This document shows positions 27,378-39,200 of a stretch of 64,000 bases of DNA, piece by piece. Both the position numbers and the translations under genes were made by a program. Origin of the DNA: Letharia columbiana. Its lineage: Eukaryota > Ascomycota > Lecanoromycetes > Lecanorales > Parmeliaceae. How positions within the stretch are numbered: position 1 is the stretch's first letter; each line of letters opens with the position of its first letter. The stretch spans positions 1 through 64,000 of the forward strand of contig NW_023501100.1 of assembly GCF_014066305.1 (NCBI RefSeq), in the 5' to 3' direction. The notes beneath the pieces are model-generated. The model searched no databases, had not been told where the DNA came from, and saw only the letters and a list, made by a program, of their open reading frames with translations.

Positions 27378-27800
27378 TTAAATATATTTTTAATTAAGAT
27401 AGCGAAGTTAATAAACGCGAAGAGAAAATAATTAATAGAGTTTAATAATAAAATAATAGCGAAGAGTTAAAAATAACGTTAACGCTTTTTAAATATATCT
27501 TTAATCGAAATAGCGAAGTTAATAAACGCGAAGAGAAAATAATTAATAGAATTTAATAATAAAATAATAGCGAAGGGCTGAAAATAATATTAACGCTTTT
27601 TAAATATATCTTTAATTAAAATAGCGAAGTTAATAAACGCGAAGAGGAAATAATTAATAGAGTCTAGCGATAAAATAATAGCGAAGAGTTAAAAGTAATA
27701 TTAACGCTTTTTAAATATATCTTTAATCGAAATAACGAAGTTAATAAACGCGAAGAGAAAGTAACTAGTAGAGTCTAGCGATAGAATAGTAGCGAAGAGT
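27378..27800 (+). repeat. 111-bp repeat, four copies, in frame (37 codons each)
   Basis: AGCGAAGTTAATAAACGCGA-type units start at 27,401, 27,512, 27,623 and 27,734, a constant 111-bp period. In the frame of the surrounding relic each unit reads an F-x-IYL start, an RS-x-x-TRRE-N core and an RRVK-N end, with five to ten TAA/TAG codons per unit that fit former CAA/CAG. The ancestral repeat was therefore strongly Gln- and Arg-rich. The copies differ by transitions and a few other changes. Confidence 0.9.
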
Positions 27801-28269
27801 TAAAAGTAATATATTATAAGAATAACTAATAGATAATAGACGAGTTAAGAGAGAGTTAAAAGATAGAAAGAGATTTAAATATAATATTACGCTTCTAGTT
27901 AAAGTATAAAAATATTACGCGTAAGATAATAGATTTATCTTTATATATATAATAAACTAGTTCTTAGATACGAGTTATTTATATATATAAGATTCTATAT
28001 AAATTCGCTATTATAGAGTATATAGAAGAGTCTATAAATCGTAAATTAATTAGAAATTTAAAAGTATATATTACTAGTATTAGATCTTAATTAATTAAGA
28101 TTTATTTAATAACGCTAATAAGGCGTAATTAAAAGTATAAACTATCGATTTATAGATAAAAGTATACTTTTCTCTATTATAAGATTATTAGATTATTAAA
28201 TCTTATTTAATTAAGATTATCGTTTTCGCTTATAATAGTATAATCTTTATTTCTTTATTTTCTAATCTA

Positions 28270-28495
28270 ATTTAATACTTTTATTCTTATCCGCTTTATT
28301 TAACTACTTATTCTTATTTATATTCTCTCTATTTATATTCTCTTTATTTATATTCTCTTTCTATTTATATTCTCTCTATTCGTATTCTTCTTATTTATAT
28401 TTTTCTTATTTCGTATTCTTATTCGTATTCTCTATTTTATTCTCTCTATTCATATTCTCTCTATTTATATTCTTTTTATTCGCTATCTTATTTTT
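28270..28495 (+). repeat. 15-bp tandem array (TATTCTCTCTATTTA type)
   Basis: About 12-14 units, mostly 15 bp, with some of 12, 16 or 17 bp. In the frame of the upstream relic the first units read a YSLYL pentapeptide; the odd-length units then break the frame. It may be the Ser/Pro-rich tail of that protein or a slippage-expanded terminator-proximal array. Confidence 0.75.
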
Positions 28496-30336
28496 AATAA
28501 TATCGCTCGCTTTAAGAAACGCTTAATTTAAAGATTATAGAATTAATAATTTAAAGAGAGTAAAAAGCTTCTTAAGAGTTATATTCTCTAAATTCGTTAT
28601 ATTAGCCTTTATAAAGGAGATTTAAAATACTATATCGCGCTTTAATATCTCTATAATATATATATTAACTATTATAAGAAAAATCTTTATATTCTTAATT
28701 ACTATTAGTTAGCGAGATAATTAAATCTTATATAAGCTCTCTAGCTATACACTTTTAAGTAGCTAGAGAAATATTAATATAAAATCTAAATAATTATTTA
28801 AGTTTCTTATATTTATAAGAAGAGAGAATTTAGAGAAAGAAAGAAGAAGATTATATATTTAAAGGCTTACGAAAATTCTCTTAATATATCTTTAATATAC
28901 TTCTTCTCTATTACTCTCTTATATTTTACGATCTAATTAAAATACTTAGATATATAATTAAAAAGAAAATAAGTAATATACTAAGAGATAAGATTTAAGT
29001 CTCTCTTCTTTACTTTTAATTAATATTCTTTATAGATCTTCTTAATATAGCTAATAACTTCGATATCGCGATTATTAATTAAGATCTTCTTAATCTCTAT
29101 TATAAATAATATAAATTTCGCTAAATTAAATAATCTAATATACTCGACGTCTATAGTCTAAATAAATTCGCTAAAAATAATATAATACTAATTAACGATC
29201 TTCTATAACTCGATTAATATTCTATTAAAAGCGAATATATAATAGAAGAAAGCGCTTTATATTAAAAGAAGGGTCTACTAAATATAAATAAGATTATTTT
29301 TAAATAATATTATTCTAAAATAGTAAAGAATCTTAATTTAAGACTAGATTAGCGTATAATTTTAAATAAATAAATTATTTAGAATATTATAATAGCGAAA
29401 GCTAATATAAACTTATTTAAATAAGATTATTAATATAAGCGTAATATTCGTCTTACGCTTCTTAGATATTATCTAAATATATATATATTAGTCGAGATCT
29501 ATATAGAGTAGAAGATAATAAATAGAGATATCGAGATTATTTCGATCTTAGATATATATTTCTTAGATACGCGTTTCTTAATTACGCGTTTCTCGCGTTT
29601 TTTAAATTCGCGTTTCTCTACTTTATAATTACTAATAACTATTTATTCTAACTCGAAGTTAAGTCTTTATATCTCGCGATCGTTATTAGATTAAATAATT
29701 TTAAAATTCGATATTATTTAATTAGTCGTCTCGCTTAACTAAATAAAGTTCTTATTACTTTTATAAGAGCTTCTAATTAAAAATCTTATCTTTTTTATTA
29801 AATTTAGAATTTTTAATAGTAAGAAATATATTAATATTATTATTAATAGCTAGCTTTAACTCTTTAATAATCTTTTTAGTCTTTATCTTTATATTTTTAA
29901 CCTCTATCTTTACTTTCTTAATATCTATCTTTACTTTCTTTAGATTTATAATAATCTTTTAAATAAATATTAGAATATAATTAGCTCTATACTCGATATC
30001 TTAATTAAATAATTTCTTCTTATCGATATAGTTATAAATAGCTTATAGAGCTTAAATTATATTAATTCGAGCTAGATTAATAATAAGTATAAACTTATAT
30101 AATCGAGATATATAGCTAGATTATCGACTAAGAAATTATTATAATTAAAATTATAATTAGAGATTATAATACTCGAGATTTATAAAGAAATAGCGTATAA
30201 GAAAATTTATTAATATATATAAATAAAAAAATCTATTAATATATATAAATAAAAAAATTAAAAGTAAAGATAATTACTATAAAGTAGTCGAGGTTAAGAA
30301 ATATTATATTATTAAGATTATTAAGCTTCTAGCGTA
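28496..30336. other. RIP-mutated sequence with a possible minus-strand relic
   Basis: AT-rich, with a CG-retaining patch at 29,560-29,700 (ACGCGTTTCTTAATTACGCG, TCTCGCGATCGTTATT). Apart from the minus-strand stretch listed separately, no gene is supported. Confidence 0.4.
29640..30050 (-). pseudogene. Possible RIP-killed minus-strand relic with a coiled-coil-like segment
   Basis: Reading the minus strand, a frame of about 130 codons with few stops contains a heptad-like charged stretch (VKIDIKKVKIEVKNIKIK, then TKKIIKELKLAINNN). After allowing for E-to-K changes by RIP this would be an acidic/basic coiled coil, such as is common in gag-like or ORF1-like proteins. It is opposite in strand to the large relics on either side. 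No family assignment is possible. Confidence 0.35.
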
Positions 30337-31730
30337 GGCGCTAGCTTTTCTAATAATCGAAATTAGAAAATAAATCTTAATAAATTAAGATCTAATTTTA
30401 TTATAATTAAAAGAGAAGAAATTATATTACTATAATTAAAAGAGATAGAAGATTATAAGACTATAATAGAAGAAAGCTTAAAGAAGAATAATAATTATAA
30501 TTATATTATATATAGCTTTAGTATAAAGAGTTTTATGCTTTAACTAGCTTACTTAAATAAAGCTAATTATTATTATTTTTATTATCGCGTTTTAACGCTT
30601 ATTCTTTTCTTTTTAATAGATTTATTATAATAGATTTATTATAATATATCTCTTATAATTAAAATTCGCTTAATTTTTATTATATTATATATTATTTAAT
30701 ATCGATAGCGTTATAAGATATTTTTTATTATAAAGTATCGCGAGATATATAAGAATACGCTTCTTATATTAACGAATTTCGATTAATAAAATTAACTCTT
30801 TTATATATATTTAGATTATTAAAATAAAGAAGAAAATCGCCTTACGGATAATAGAAGCTTCGATATATATTTAAAGTCTTTTTATTAAAATTCTATTAGC
30901 GACGATATATTAGTCTTCTCCTCTTCAATAACTTCTCTCTCTCTTTCTTCATCGACTTCTCTTTCTCTCTCTTATCTTACTTCGCTTTTATAGTTATTAA
31001 GTATTAAAATTATATTATAACTTTTTACTCTTAACTCTTTAAACTTTCTTTTTTTAACTTTATTTACTCTTTTAAAAGTAGAGATAAATAATTTATTCGC
31101 TAGCGATAAGGCGATTAATTTATATAAGAGATATATATCGCTAATAAATAATAGATAAGATCTTTTCTTCGTTAACTTCTCTCTCTCTCTCTTATCTTCA
31201 CTTCGCTTTTATAGTTATTAAGCGTCAAAATTAAATAATAGCTCTTTACTCTTAACTCTTTAAACTTTCTTTTTTTAACTTTATTTACTTTCTTAAAAGT
31301 AAAAATAAATAATTTATTCGCTAGCGATAAGACGATTAATTTATATAAGAGATATATATCGCTAATAAATAATAGATAAAATAAAAGACGATAAATATTA
31401 CTTCTACGTTAAGAAGATAATTAACGATAAAAGATTATATATAATAATTTACTATTTTACGTATAAGAAGTCTAGGTATTTTTTATATATTAAAAGATAC
31501 TTAAATATAAAAGCTAATATCTCTTATTTATTCTATTATTTAGTATATATTAGAGTAGAGAAGATATAAGCTTAAAAGAAGTTTAAGAAGTTAATATTCT
31601 AGAATAAGTAATAATATTATTATTAAGAGTTTAAGATATTAAAGAAAGAATTAAAGAATAAATAAGAGAAGAAATAAGAGATCTAGAATTTAAACGAAAT
31701 CTAGAGAATAAGGCGAAATTACGCTTATAC
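30337..31730 (+). repeat. B repeat copy 1, with an internal 221-bp partial duplication
   Basis: Starts with GGCGCTAGCTTTTCTAATAA, shared with 32,111. It contains the AGAAAATCGCCTTACGGATA word at 30,831, the CT-rich strip, the TTCGCTAGCGATAAGGCGAT word and a coding part near its end. The CT-rich/TTATAGTTATTAAG segment occurs twice (30,981 and 31,202; 221 bp apart). The copy ends with AAGAGATCTAGAATTTAAACG. Confidence 0.8.
31384..31710 (+). pseudogene. B-repeat coding domain, copy 1 (about 105 residues)
   Basis: The forward frame starting at 31,384 reads KDDKYYFYVKKIINDKRLY, then FTYKKSRYFLYIKRYLNI, then NISYLFYYLVYIRVEK, and ends in a lysine-rich helix-like tail (LKKELKNK). The first stop comes only after about 65 codons, and later stops are TAA/TAG. 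The same residues are seen in the copies at 33,335 and 34,767, so this was real coding sequence. It is basic and aromatic-rich; family unknown, and probably the C-terminal part of a larger protein encoded by the B unit. Confidence 0.6.
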
Positions 31731-32110
31731 GCGGGTCTTAAATATAAGCGTAATATTTCGACTTACTAAAGATAGATTATAAGTATAAATTATATTTAAA
31801 ATAATAGCTTAATAATTAGCGAGCTATTTCGCTTTCTATAAATAGAGTAAGATTAATAAAAACGTAATAATATAATATAACTAAGTATACTACTTTATCT
31901 ACTTCTTTAAAAATAAGATAAAATATTTAATTTAAATCTTTATATATATAATTAATAAGATTAGCTCTTAATTAATTAAGATCTAATTAAGATATATTAT
32001 TTTAGAAAGCTAACTATCGAGCTTTAAGAAATCTTTATTTATAAGATTTTAATATATATAAAAGATTATAACGCTTAATAATATTTTATAATTAGATTTA
32101 TAAATATAAA
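31731..32110. other. RIP-mutated sequence between B copies 1 and 2
   Basis: Ends with TATAAAAGATTATAACGCTT, a word that recurs at 35,590, so part of this segment is related to the relic at 35.0-35.7 kb. No gene is supported. Confidence 0.4.
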
Positions 32111-33680
32111 GGCGCTAGCTTTTCTAATAATCGAGATTAGAAAATAAATCTTAATAAATTAAAATCTAATTTTATTATAATTTAAAGAGAAGAAATTATT
32201 ATAATTAAAAGAGATAGAAGATTATAAGACTATAATAGAAGAAAGCTTAAAGAAGAATAATAGCTATAATTATACTATATATAGCTTTAGCGTCAAAGAG
32301 TCTTACGCTTCTAACTAGCTCGCTTAAATAAAGCTAATTATTATTATTTTTATCATCGCGTTCTAACGCTTATTCTTTTCTTTTTAATAGACTTATTATA
32401 ATAGACTTATTATATATCTTATACTCTCGCTATCGCTTATAATATATATCTTATAATTATTTTCGAATTATAAGATAATACTTAAGTATTAAAGATAACA
32501 ACTTAAATTATTAATATATCTCGAAAGTTAACTCTATTATAATAATTATTATAATTAAATAATAATCGAGTTATTATAGATCTTAATAAGAAGATAACTA
32601 TATATTCTATTAGCTCGATAAATTATAACTCGATATTATATATATTATTAGAAAATCTCTAACTATATAATTATTATTTAAGATTAGACTCTTATAAAGT
32701 TATATATTTATTATTACTCGTAATAAGATAATATAGAAAGCTATAGATTTATTATAATATACTTATTATAATATATTTATTATTTATCTCTACTCATAAA
32801 GTTAATATTAAAATTCGTTTAACTTTTATTATATTATATATTATTTAATATTAATAGCGCTATAAAGCGCTTCTTATTATAAAGTATTACGAGATATATA
32901 AGAATACGCTTCTTATATTAACGAATTTAAATTAATAAAATTAACTCTTTTATATATATTTAGATTATTAAAATAAAGAAGAAAATCGCCTAGCGGATAA
33001 TAGAAGCTTTAATATATATTTAAAATCTTTTTATTAAAATTCTATTAATAACGATAGATTAGCTCTTCTCTCTCTTTAATGACTTTCCTCTTCTTCTTTC
33101 TTTATCGACTTCTCTTTCTCTCTCTTATCTTACTTTCTTAAAAGTAAAGCTTTTCTTTATCTTAATTATTAAGTATTAAAATTAAATTATAGCTTCTTAC
33201 TCTTAACTCTATAAACGCTCTCTCTTCGACTTTATTTACTCTCTTAAAAATAAAAATAAATAATTTACTCGCTAGCGATAAGGCGATTAATCTATATAAG
33301 AGATATATATTATTAATAAATAATAGATAAGATAAAAGACGGCGAATATTATTTCTACGTTAAAAAGATAATTAATAATAAAAGATTATATATAATAATT
33401 TAATATTTTATTTATAAGAAGTCTAGGTATTTTTTTTATATTAAAAGATACTTAAATATAAGAGTTAATATCTCTTATTTATTTTATTATTTAATATATA
33501 TTAAAGTAGAGAAATTATAGACTTAAAAGAAATTAAAGAGATTAAGTTTTCTAGATAAGAGATAATACTATCGCTAAGAGTCTTAGATATTAAAGAATAA
33601 ATTAAAGAACGAATAAGAGAAGAAATAAGAGATCTAAGATTTAAACGAAATCTAAGAATAAGATAAAATTATAAACTTAG
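32111..33680 (+). repeat. B repeat copy 2, with about 340 bp of extra sequence
   Basis: Begins with GGCGCTAGCTTTTCTAATAA as in copy 1. About 340 bp without counterpart in copy 1 lie at 32,430-32,770. The copy then runs through GAAAATCGCCTAGCGGATAA (32,981), the CT-rich strip and the coding domain. It abuts copy 3. Confidence 0.8.
33335..33660 (+). pseudogene. B-repeat coding domain, copy 2
   Basis: Frame from 33,335: KDGEYYFYVKKIINNKRLY, then FIYKKSRYFFYIKRYLNI, then NISYLFYYLIYIKVEK and a lysine-rich tail. Only the Gln/Trp-type positions are stops. Differences from the copy at 31,384 are mostly of RIP type (D/N, E/K, A/V). Confidence 0.6.
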
Positions 33681-34397
33681 ATTATTAAGATAAAGAAGAA
33701 AATCGCTCGACGAATAATAGAAGCTTCGATATATATTTAAAGTCTTTTTATTAAAATTCTATTAATAATAATAAATTAGTCTTCTCCCTCTTCGATAACT
33801 CCTCTCTCTTCTTTCTTTATCGACTTCTCTCTCTTACTCTTATCTCACTCTCTTAAAAGCGAAGCTTTCTTTTATCTTAATTATTAAGCGTTAAAATTAA
33901 ATTATAACTCTTTACTCTTAACTCTATAAACGCTCTCTCTTTAACTTTATTTACTCTTTTAAAAGTAAAAATAAATAATTTACTCGCTAGCGATAAGACA
34001 ATTAATTTATATAAGAGATATATATCGCTAATAAATAATAGATAAAATAAAAGATAACGAATATTACTTCTACGTTAAAAAGATAATTAATAATAAGAAG
34101 ATTATATATAATAATTTACTATTTTACATATAAGAAGTCTAGATATTTTTCTTATATCGAAAGATACTTAAGTATAAAAGCTAATATCTCTTATTTATTT
34201 TATTATTTAATATATATTAGAGTAGAGAAGTTATAGACTTAAAAGAAATTAAAGAAATTAAATTTTTTAAATAAGAGATAATACTATCGCTAAGAGTTTT
34301 AGATATTAAAGAATAAATTAAAGAATAAATAAGAGAAGAGATAAGAGATCTAGAATCTTAACGAAATCTAAGAGATAAGATAAAATTACAAATCTAG
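33681..34397 (+). repeat. B repeat copy 3 (about 717 bp)
   Basis: Head-to-tail with copy 2: the GAAAATCGC word is at 32,981 and 33,698 (717 bp). It contains the full unit: CG-rich word, CT-rich strip, CTCGCTAGCGATAAGACAAT and the coding domain starting near 34,050. In the coding domain the run after KKIINNK carries an extra base, so this copy is frameshifted as well as RIP-mutated. Confidence 0.85.
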
Positions 34398-34975
34398 ATT
34401 ATTAGAGATAAAGAAGAAAACCGCCCGGCGGATAATAGAAGCTTCGATATATATTTAAAGTCTTTTTATTAAAATTCTATTAATAACGATAAATTAGCCT
34501 TCTTCCTCTTCGACGATTCCCCTTCCTCTTTCTCCGTCGACTTCTCTTTTTTATTCTTATCTTACTTTCTTAAAAGTAAAGCTTTCTTTATCTTAATTAT
34601 TAAGTATTAAAATTAAATTATAACTTCTCTACGCTAAACTCTCTAAACGCTCTTTCTTTAACTTTATCTACTTTCTTAAAAGTAGAAATAAATAATTTAC
34701 TCGCTAGCGATAAAACGATTAATTAATATAAGAGATATATATCGCTAATAAATAATAGATGAAATAAAAGATAACGAATATTACTACTATATCGAAAAGA
34801 TAATTAATAATAAAAAATTATATATAATAATTTACTATTTTACTTATAAGAAGTTTAGATATTTTTCTTATATTAAAAGATACTTAAATATAAAAGCTAA
34901 TATCTCTTATCTATTTTATTATATAGTATATATTAGAATAGAGAAGCTATAGACTTAAAAGAATAAATTATCTTC
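34398..34975 (+). repeat. B repeat copy 4, 3'-truncated
   Basis: Starts 718 bp after copy 3 (GAAAACCGCCCGGCGG at 34,416, the most GC-rich version of this word). It ends abruptly at about 34,975, where it joins an unrelated segment starting TTATCTTCGCTTCGCTCTCC. Confidence 0.85.
34767..34970 (+). pseudogene. B-repeat coding domain, copy 4, truncated
   Basis: Frame from 34,767: KDNEYYYYIEKIINNKKLY, then FTYKKFRYFSYIKRYLNI, then NISYLFYYIVYIRIEK. It lacks the lysine-rich tail seen in copies 1 and 2 because the repeat stops here. Confidence 0.55.
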
Positions 34976-35099
34976 GCTTCGCTCTCCGCTCTACTCTTCG
35001 TAAATTCGATTACTTATTTATTTATATATATCGCCGCGACGATACTCTACTTACTTATTTACTTATATATATTATTATAATAACTCTTATAAGTCTAGC

Positions 35100-35735
35100 T
35101 ATTTAAAAAATAAAGGGAGATTATAATATTTAAACGAAGTAATAAACTAATTAATAAGACTACGATATTTTCTCTAATACGTTATATCGTCGATTCGGCG
35201 AGTATTATAATAGTTATCTCGATAATATATACTATAAGAAAATTTCTATATAATATTACGCGTCTATTAAGATATATAATATTCTTAAATATTAATATCG
35301 CTACTATAACTAAGTTAGCTAAGTTTTTTAATAAAATAAAATTAAAAGTCTACTTCTTAATTACTATACTATAGCTTCTAATTTAATAAAGATCTATTTA
35401 ACTATTTATTCGACTTTTATTAAGAATTTCAAAAAAGGCTATATTATATAATTACGTATTTTTATTAAGAATTATATATATATAGAATATAAATATTATA
35501 TATCGAGCGATATATTAAAAAATTAAGTCTTAATAGAGTTTTCTATTTAGACTTATCTTAAGATCAATAAAATTAAGTTAAGACTATATATAAAAGACTA
35601 TAACGCTTAATAATATTATATATTAAATTAATATAACGCGAAGATTTAATATATATAACTAGTAAATATAAAAGAAAGTATATTATAGCTTATATAAAGA
35701 AGAATAGATTTTAGTATTAATAATATAAGATTTAT
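35100..35735 (+). pseudogene. RIP-killed coding relic, unknown family
   Basis: A forward frame of about 200 codons broken by TAA/TAG. Readable pieces include DIFSNTLYRRFGEYYNSYL, YYKKISI, ASIKIYNILKY, LIKIYLTIYSTFIKNFKK and YYISSDILKN. Part of it (TATAAAAGACTATAACGCTT near 35,590) recurs at 32,050, so it is a multicopy gene. It ends directly at the 34-bp satellite. Not recognised. Confidence 0.5.
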
Positions 35736-36779
35736 ATAACGCTAAATTTCGGCGTATATAAACGAATATATAACGCTAAATTTCGACGTATATAAACGAA
35801 TATATAACGCTAAATTTCGACGTATATAAACGAATATATAACGCTAAATTTCGACGTATATAAACGAATATATAACGCTAAATTTCGACGTATATAAACG
35901 AATATATAACGCTAAATTTCGGCGTATATAAACGAATATATAACGCTAAATTCTAGCGTATATAAACGAATATATAACGCTAAATTTCGACGTATATAAA
36001 CGAATATATAACGCTAAATTTCGACGTATATAAACGAATATATAACGCTAAATTCTCAACGTATATAAACGAATATATAACGCTAAATTTTCGTTATAAA
36101 CGAATATATAAACGTATATAAACAAATATATAACGCTAAATTTCGGCGTATATAAATAAATATATAACGCTAAATTTCAACGTATATAAACGAATATATA
36201 ACGCTAAATTTCGGCGTATATAAACGAATATATAACGCTAAATTTCGGCGTATATAAACGAATATATAACGCTAAATTTTAGCGTATATAAACGAATATA
36301 TAACGTTAAATTTTAGCGTATATAAACGAATATATAACGCTAAATTTCGACGTATATAAACGAATATATAACGCTAAATTTCGACGTATATAAACGAATA
36401 TATAACGCTAAATTCTAGCGTATATAAACGAATATATAACGCTAAATTTCTAGCGTATATAAACGAATATATAACGCTAAATTTTTTTTCGAATATATAA
36501 ACGAATATATAACGCTAAATTCTAATATATATAAACGAATATATAACGCTAAATTTCGACGTATATAAACGAATATATAACGCTAAATTTCGACGTATAT
36601 AAACGAATATATAACGCTAAATTTCGGCGTATATAAACGAATATATAACGCTAAATTTCGGCGTATATAAACGAATATATAACGCTAAATTCTAGCGTAT
36701 ATAAACGAATATATAACGCTAAATTCTAGCGTATATAAACGAATATATAACGCTAAATTCCGGCGTATATAAACGAAAA
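35736..36779. repeat. 34-bp satellite, about 30 copies, with a variable core
   Basis: Units start with GCTAAAT at 35,741, 35,775, 35,809 and so on, a 34-bp period repeated about 30 times. Each unit holds three blocks: GCTAAATT, a short variable core, then CGTATATAAACG followed by AATATATAAC. The outer blocks are almost invariant, while the core differs (TCGA, TCGG, CTAG, TTAG, CTCAA and a longer T-run). One unit near 36,480 has a T-run core. The array ends at the left edge of the Ty3/gypsy remnant. The length is not a multiple of three and no frame stays open. Confidence 0.95.
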
Positions 36780-37439
36780 TATCGCGCTATAGTAACCTTA
36801 TTTTTTTTAGCGAAGACGAATCTCGAATTCGATTTCGAAGATCTCTAAATCTATATTTTATCTACTATTAAGTATCTATATTAATAATTATACTATATAA
36901 GATATTTAAATAATATAAAATAGTTTAAATAATAGAAATTAAGTTAATAGTCTTCTAACTATTAAAATAGATCTTATAATAGAGAATAATATATTTATAA
37001 TAATTAATAGTACGATTATTAATTAAATTAGCAATACGCTCCTTCGTAAGATAATTATCTATTTATTACACCGCCGCGTCTTTAAATCGCCGATTCTTTA
37101 AGTACGTTAGATTCGATATTCTCGAATTAATTTAAGTAATTAAATTCTTTTTAAGATAAAAGATTTTTAAGATAAGATAATCGCGGTTATTAAAGTAATA
37201 GAGGTAAGTAATTATAATAATTATAAGATATCTATTATAGTTAAGTCGCTATTTACTAAGCTAATTATAACGATTAAGTAGTTTATAATTAAGCTAATTA
37301 TATTAATAAAGATTAATTTAATATTTCTTAAGAGTATAATAAGATATAAGAAGCTTATTAAGGCGAATCGTCTAAGAAAAGCTTCGCTAACGATTATAAA
37401 GAATAATTATATAAAGAGATTTATATTAACTTCGTCGAT

Positions 37440-38120
37440 ATTTATATAATTTATCGAAATTACGATATATTATTTATATCTAAAATAAAACTTTATAAAT
37501 ACTTATAAAAGAGTTATTTATAAGAGTCTTTTATAGTTAAGTAGAAATCTTTTATTCGTTAATTAAAAGTCTTCTATTATTAAGACTTTTATTTTATTAA
37601 AATTATTAATTTTAACTTTATTAAAAAGTTTAATCTAGATATAGAACTTACTTTTCGAGAGTAAAACTACGCTTATATCTTTATACGTCTATAGTCTAAT
37701 ATAATTAATAAAGAGATTTATATTAATATTAATTATAGAGTTACTCTAGCGAATAAATCGTAATTATTAGTATTATTATCTCTTATAAAAATTTAAAGAA
37801 TAATCTTATCTTTTTATATTAAGAGCTTAAATTTAGCTATATATAATATTAATAAATATATTTTAATCTTAATATATATCTCTATTAGTAAGATAGACGA
37901 TAGTAAGATTCTCTATCGTATTTAAAGAGAGATTTATCTTATTAATAGTCTAAAAGCCTATATACTATTAAGAAATAATATTATAGATCTTAAGAAGATT
38001 ATACTTAATATTACTTAAGATAAAATATATATTAATAACTATACTATTATTATTAATATTATTAATCGATAATATAATTTATATTAAAGACGTATTATTT
38101 ATATTTATAAAGCTTTAATT
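37440..38120 (+). pseudogene. Gypsy zinc finger and retropepsin-like protease domain
   Basis: Frame: NYDILFISKIKLYKYL fits a C2H2 finger whose Cys and His have become Tyr (TGY or CAY to TAY). Next comes an EIYININYRVTLAN stretch where the family has its protease active site: the expected D-T-G reads N-I-N at 37,725-37,733, as GAT-to-AAT and ACA-to-ATA type changes would give. Then follows EIYLINSLKAYILLRNNII with KKIILNI, the conserved strand-and-flap region of fungal gypsy proteases. In life it would cleave the Gag-Pol polyprotein. Confidence 0.8.
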
Positions 38121-38559
38121 ATAGTATTTTATATAAATATTATAATACTTATTAACTCTTCTAAAAAACTATTTAAGAGAGATTATATTTTCGAATTAAT
38201 AATATAGCGAAATTTAATTTTATACGCTTATCTAATAGATTTATATATCGTCGAAATTCTAATTAAAAATAAAATTAATTAAATTATTTAAATTCTTAAG
38301 AAGCTTTATCTAGATATACTATATAAAGTTAATTATAAAAATATCTTCTTTATAAAGCCTTCGCCGAAGTCTTTTATAGATAAGTTTATTATAAGTAATT
38401 AAATTAAGAAAGTAGCTATTCTTATTATAATAGTATTAATAAGTATAGCTAATAACCTCTTATAGCTCGTTTATAATATTATTATATCTTAATTAAATCT
38501 TATTAAAAAGATTAAGCTATTAAATAATATTATAATCTATAATAATAAGTATAATATTT

Positions 38560-39200
38560 AGATTCTAATAAATCTAATTAATAAATTTTCTATCTTATAA
38601 AGAGATAAAGGCTTTATTAAGATATTTAAAGATAATTAAATAAAGATTATATTACGTAATAACTAGTAAAGTAGACTACTAAAGTTAAATTATATAAAGA
38701 TTTACTCTTTAGATATTAATAATAAAGAAGTAATTAATAATATATTTAATAATTTATAATAATAAGATAAGCTTAAATATACTATTAAGTCTACTCTATT
38801 TAGCTATCTTATATTTATAATTTAAAAAATACTATTAAATAATAAGTGAAAGAAAAGAGCTATAATAAATATTAGAGATCTTAATAATCTTATTATCTTA
38901 GACGTATATTCTATATTATTATAATTAGATATTATAATAAGACTATTAGAATATATCTATTTATCTATATTTAATATAATATCTTTCTTCTATTAATAGC
39001 TTATTTACTACGATAATTACTATATACTTATTATAATTTCTTATTAAGATTAAGAGACTTTTAATATACTAATTATAGAATATATAAATTTTATAATTTA
39101 TATATAACGATAGATTAATAAAATTCTATAACTTATTAAAGACTTTATTTAAGTATATATCGATAATATTATACTAGACTTTAAAATCTTAAAGAAGTAT
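38560..39200 (+). pseudogene. Gypsy reverse transcriptase domain
   Basis: Readable pieces in family order: KIYSLDINNKEVINNIFNNL, KRAIINIRDLNNLIILD, YSILLQLDIIIRLLEY, ETFNILIIEYINFIIYI, KDFI and VYIDNIIL. The catalytic YxDD box at 39,156-39,167 reads Y-I-D-N, the second Asp changed by GAT to AAT. This is the strongest family identification in the window. Confidence 0.9.

Larger units (their letters stand above)
23701..28330 (+). pseudogene. Very large RIP-killed relic with Gln-rich internal repeats, unknown family
   Basis: From 25,201 to about 28,260 (about 1,000 codons) I read one forward frame with no indel; stops are TAA and TAG. The frame also extends upstream through about 24,900 and, after a short stretch in another frame (24,560-24,900), back to about 23,700, so the gene was about 4.5 kb. 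Readable pieces: LSTFSIFARISYRKYTYS, VEVINKFKISLKILNYLA, SEVFLKELFKKKTYINSS, LRVLNLILKEF, ERRSALLIDISYYYYLF, TKIRALYKLL. Residues 25,500-25,760 are rich in K, N, S and E, implying an acidic disordered region before RIP. Two in-frame tandem repeats follow (40 residues twice, 37 residues four times). The tail enters a Tyr/Ser-Leu pentapeptide-like array. No catalytic motif seen; function unknown. Confidence 0.6.

Noticed and set aside
8000..28330. A Starship-type giant element
   Set aside because: Several large + strand relics fit a large element, but I could not recognise a tyrosine recombinase captain or element ends, so it is kept only as a hypothesis.
35736..36779. CRISPR-like array (regular 34-bp repeats with short variable parts)
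   Set aside because: The variable core is only 4-7 bp with a few recurring states, there are no unique spacers, and the context is eukaryotic. It is a satellite.
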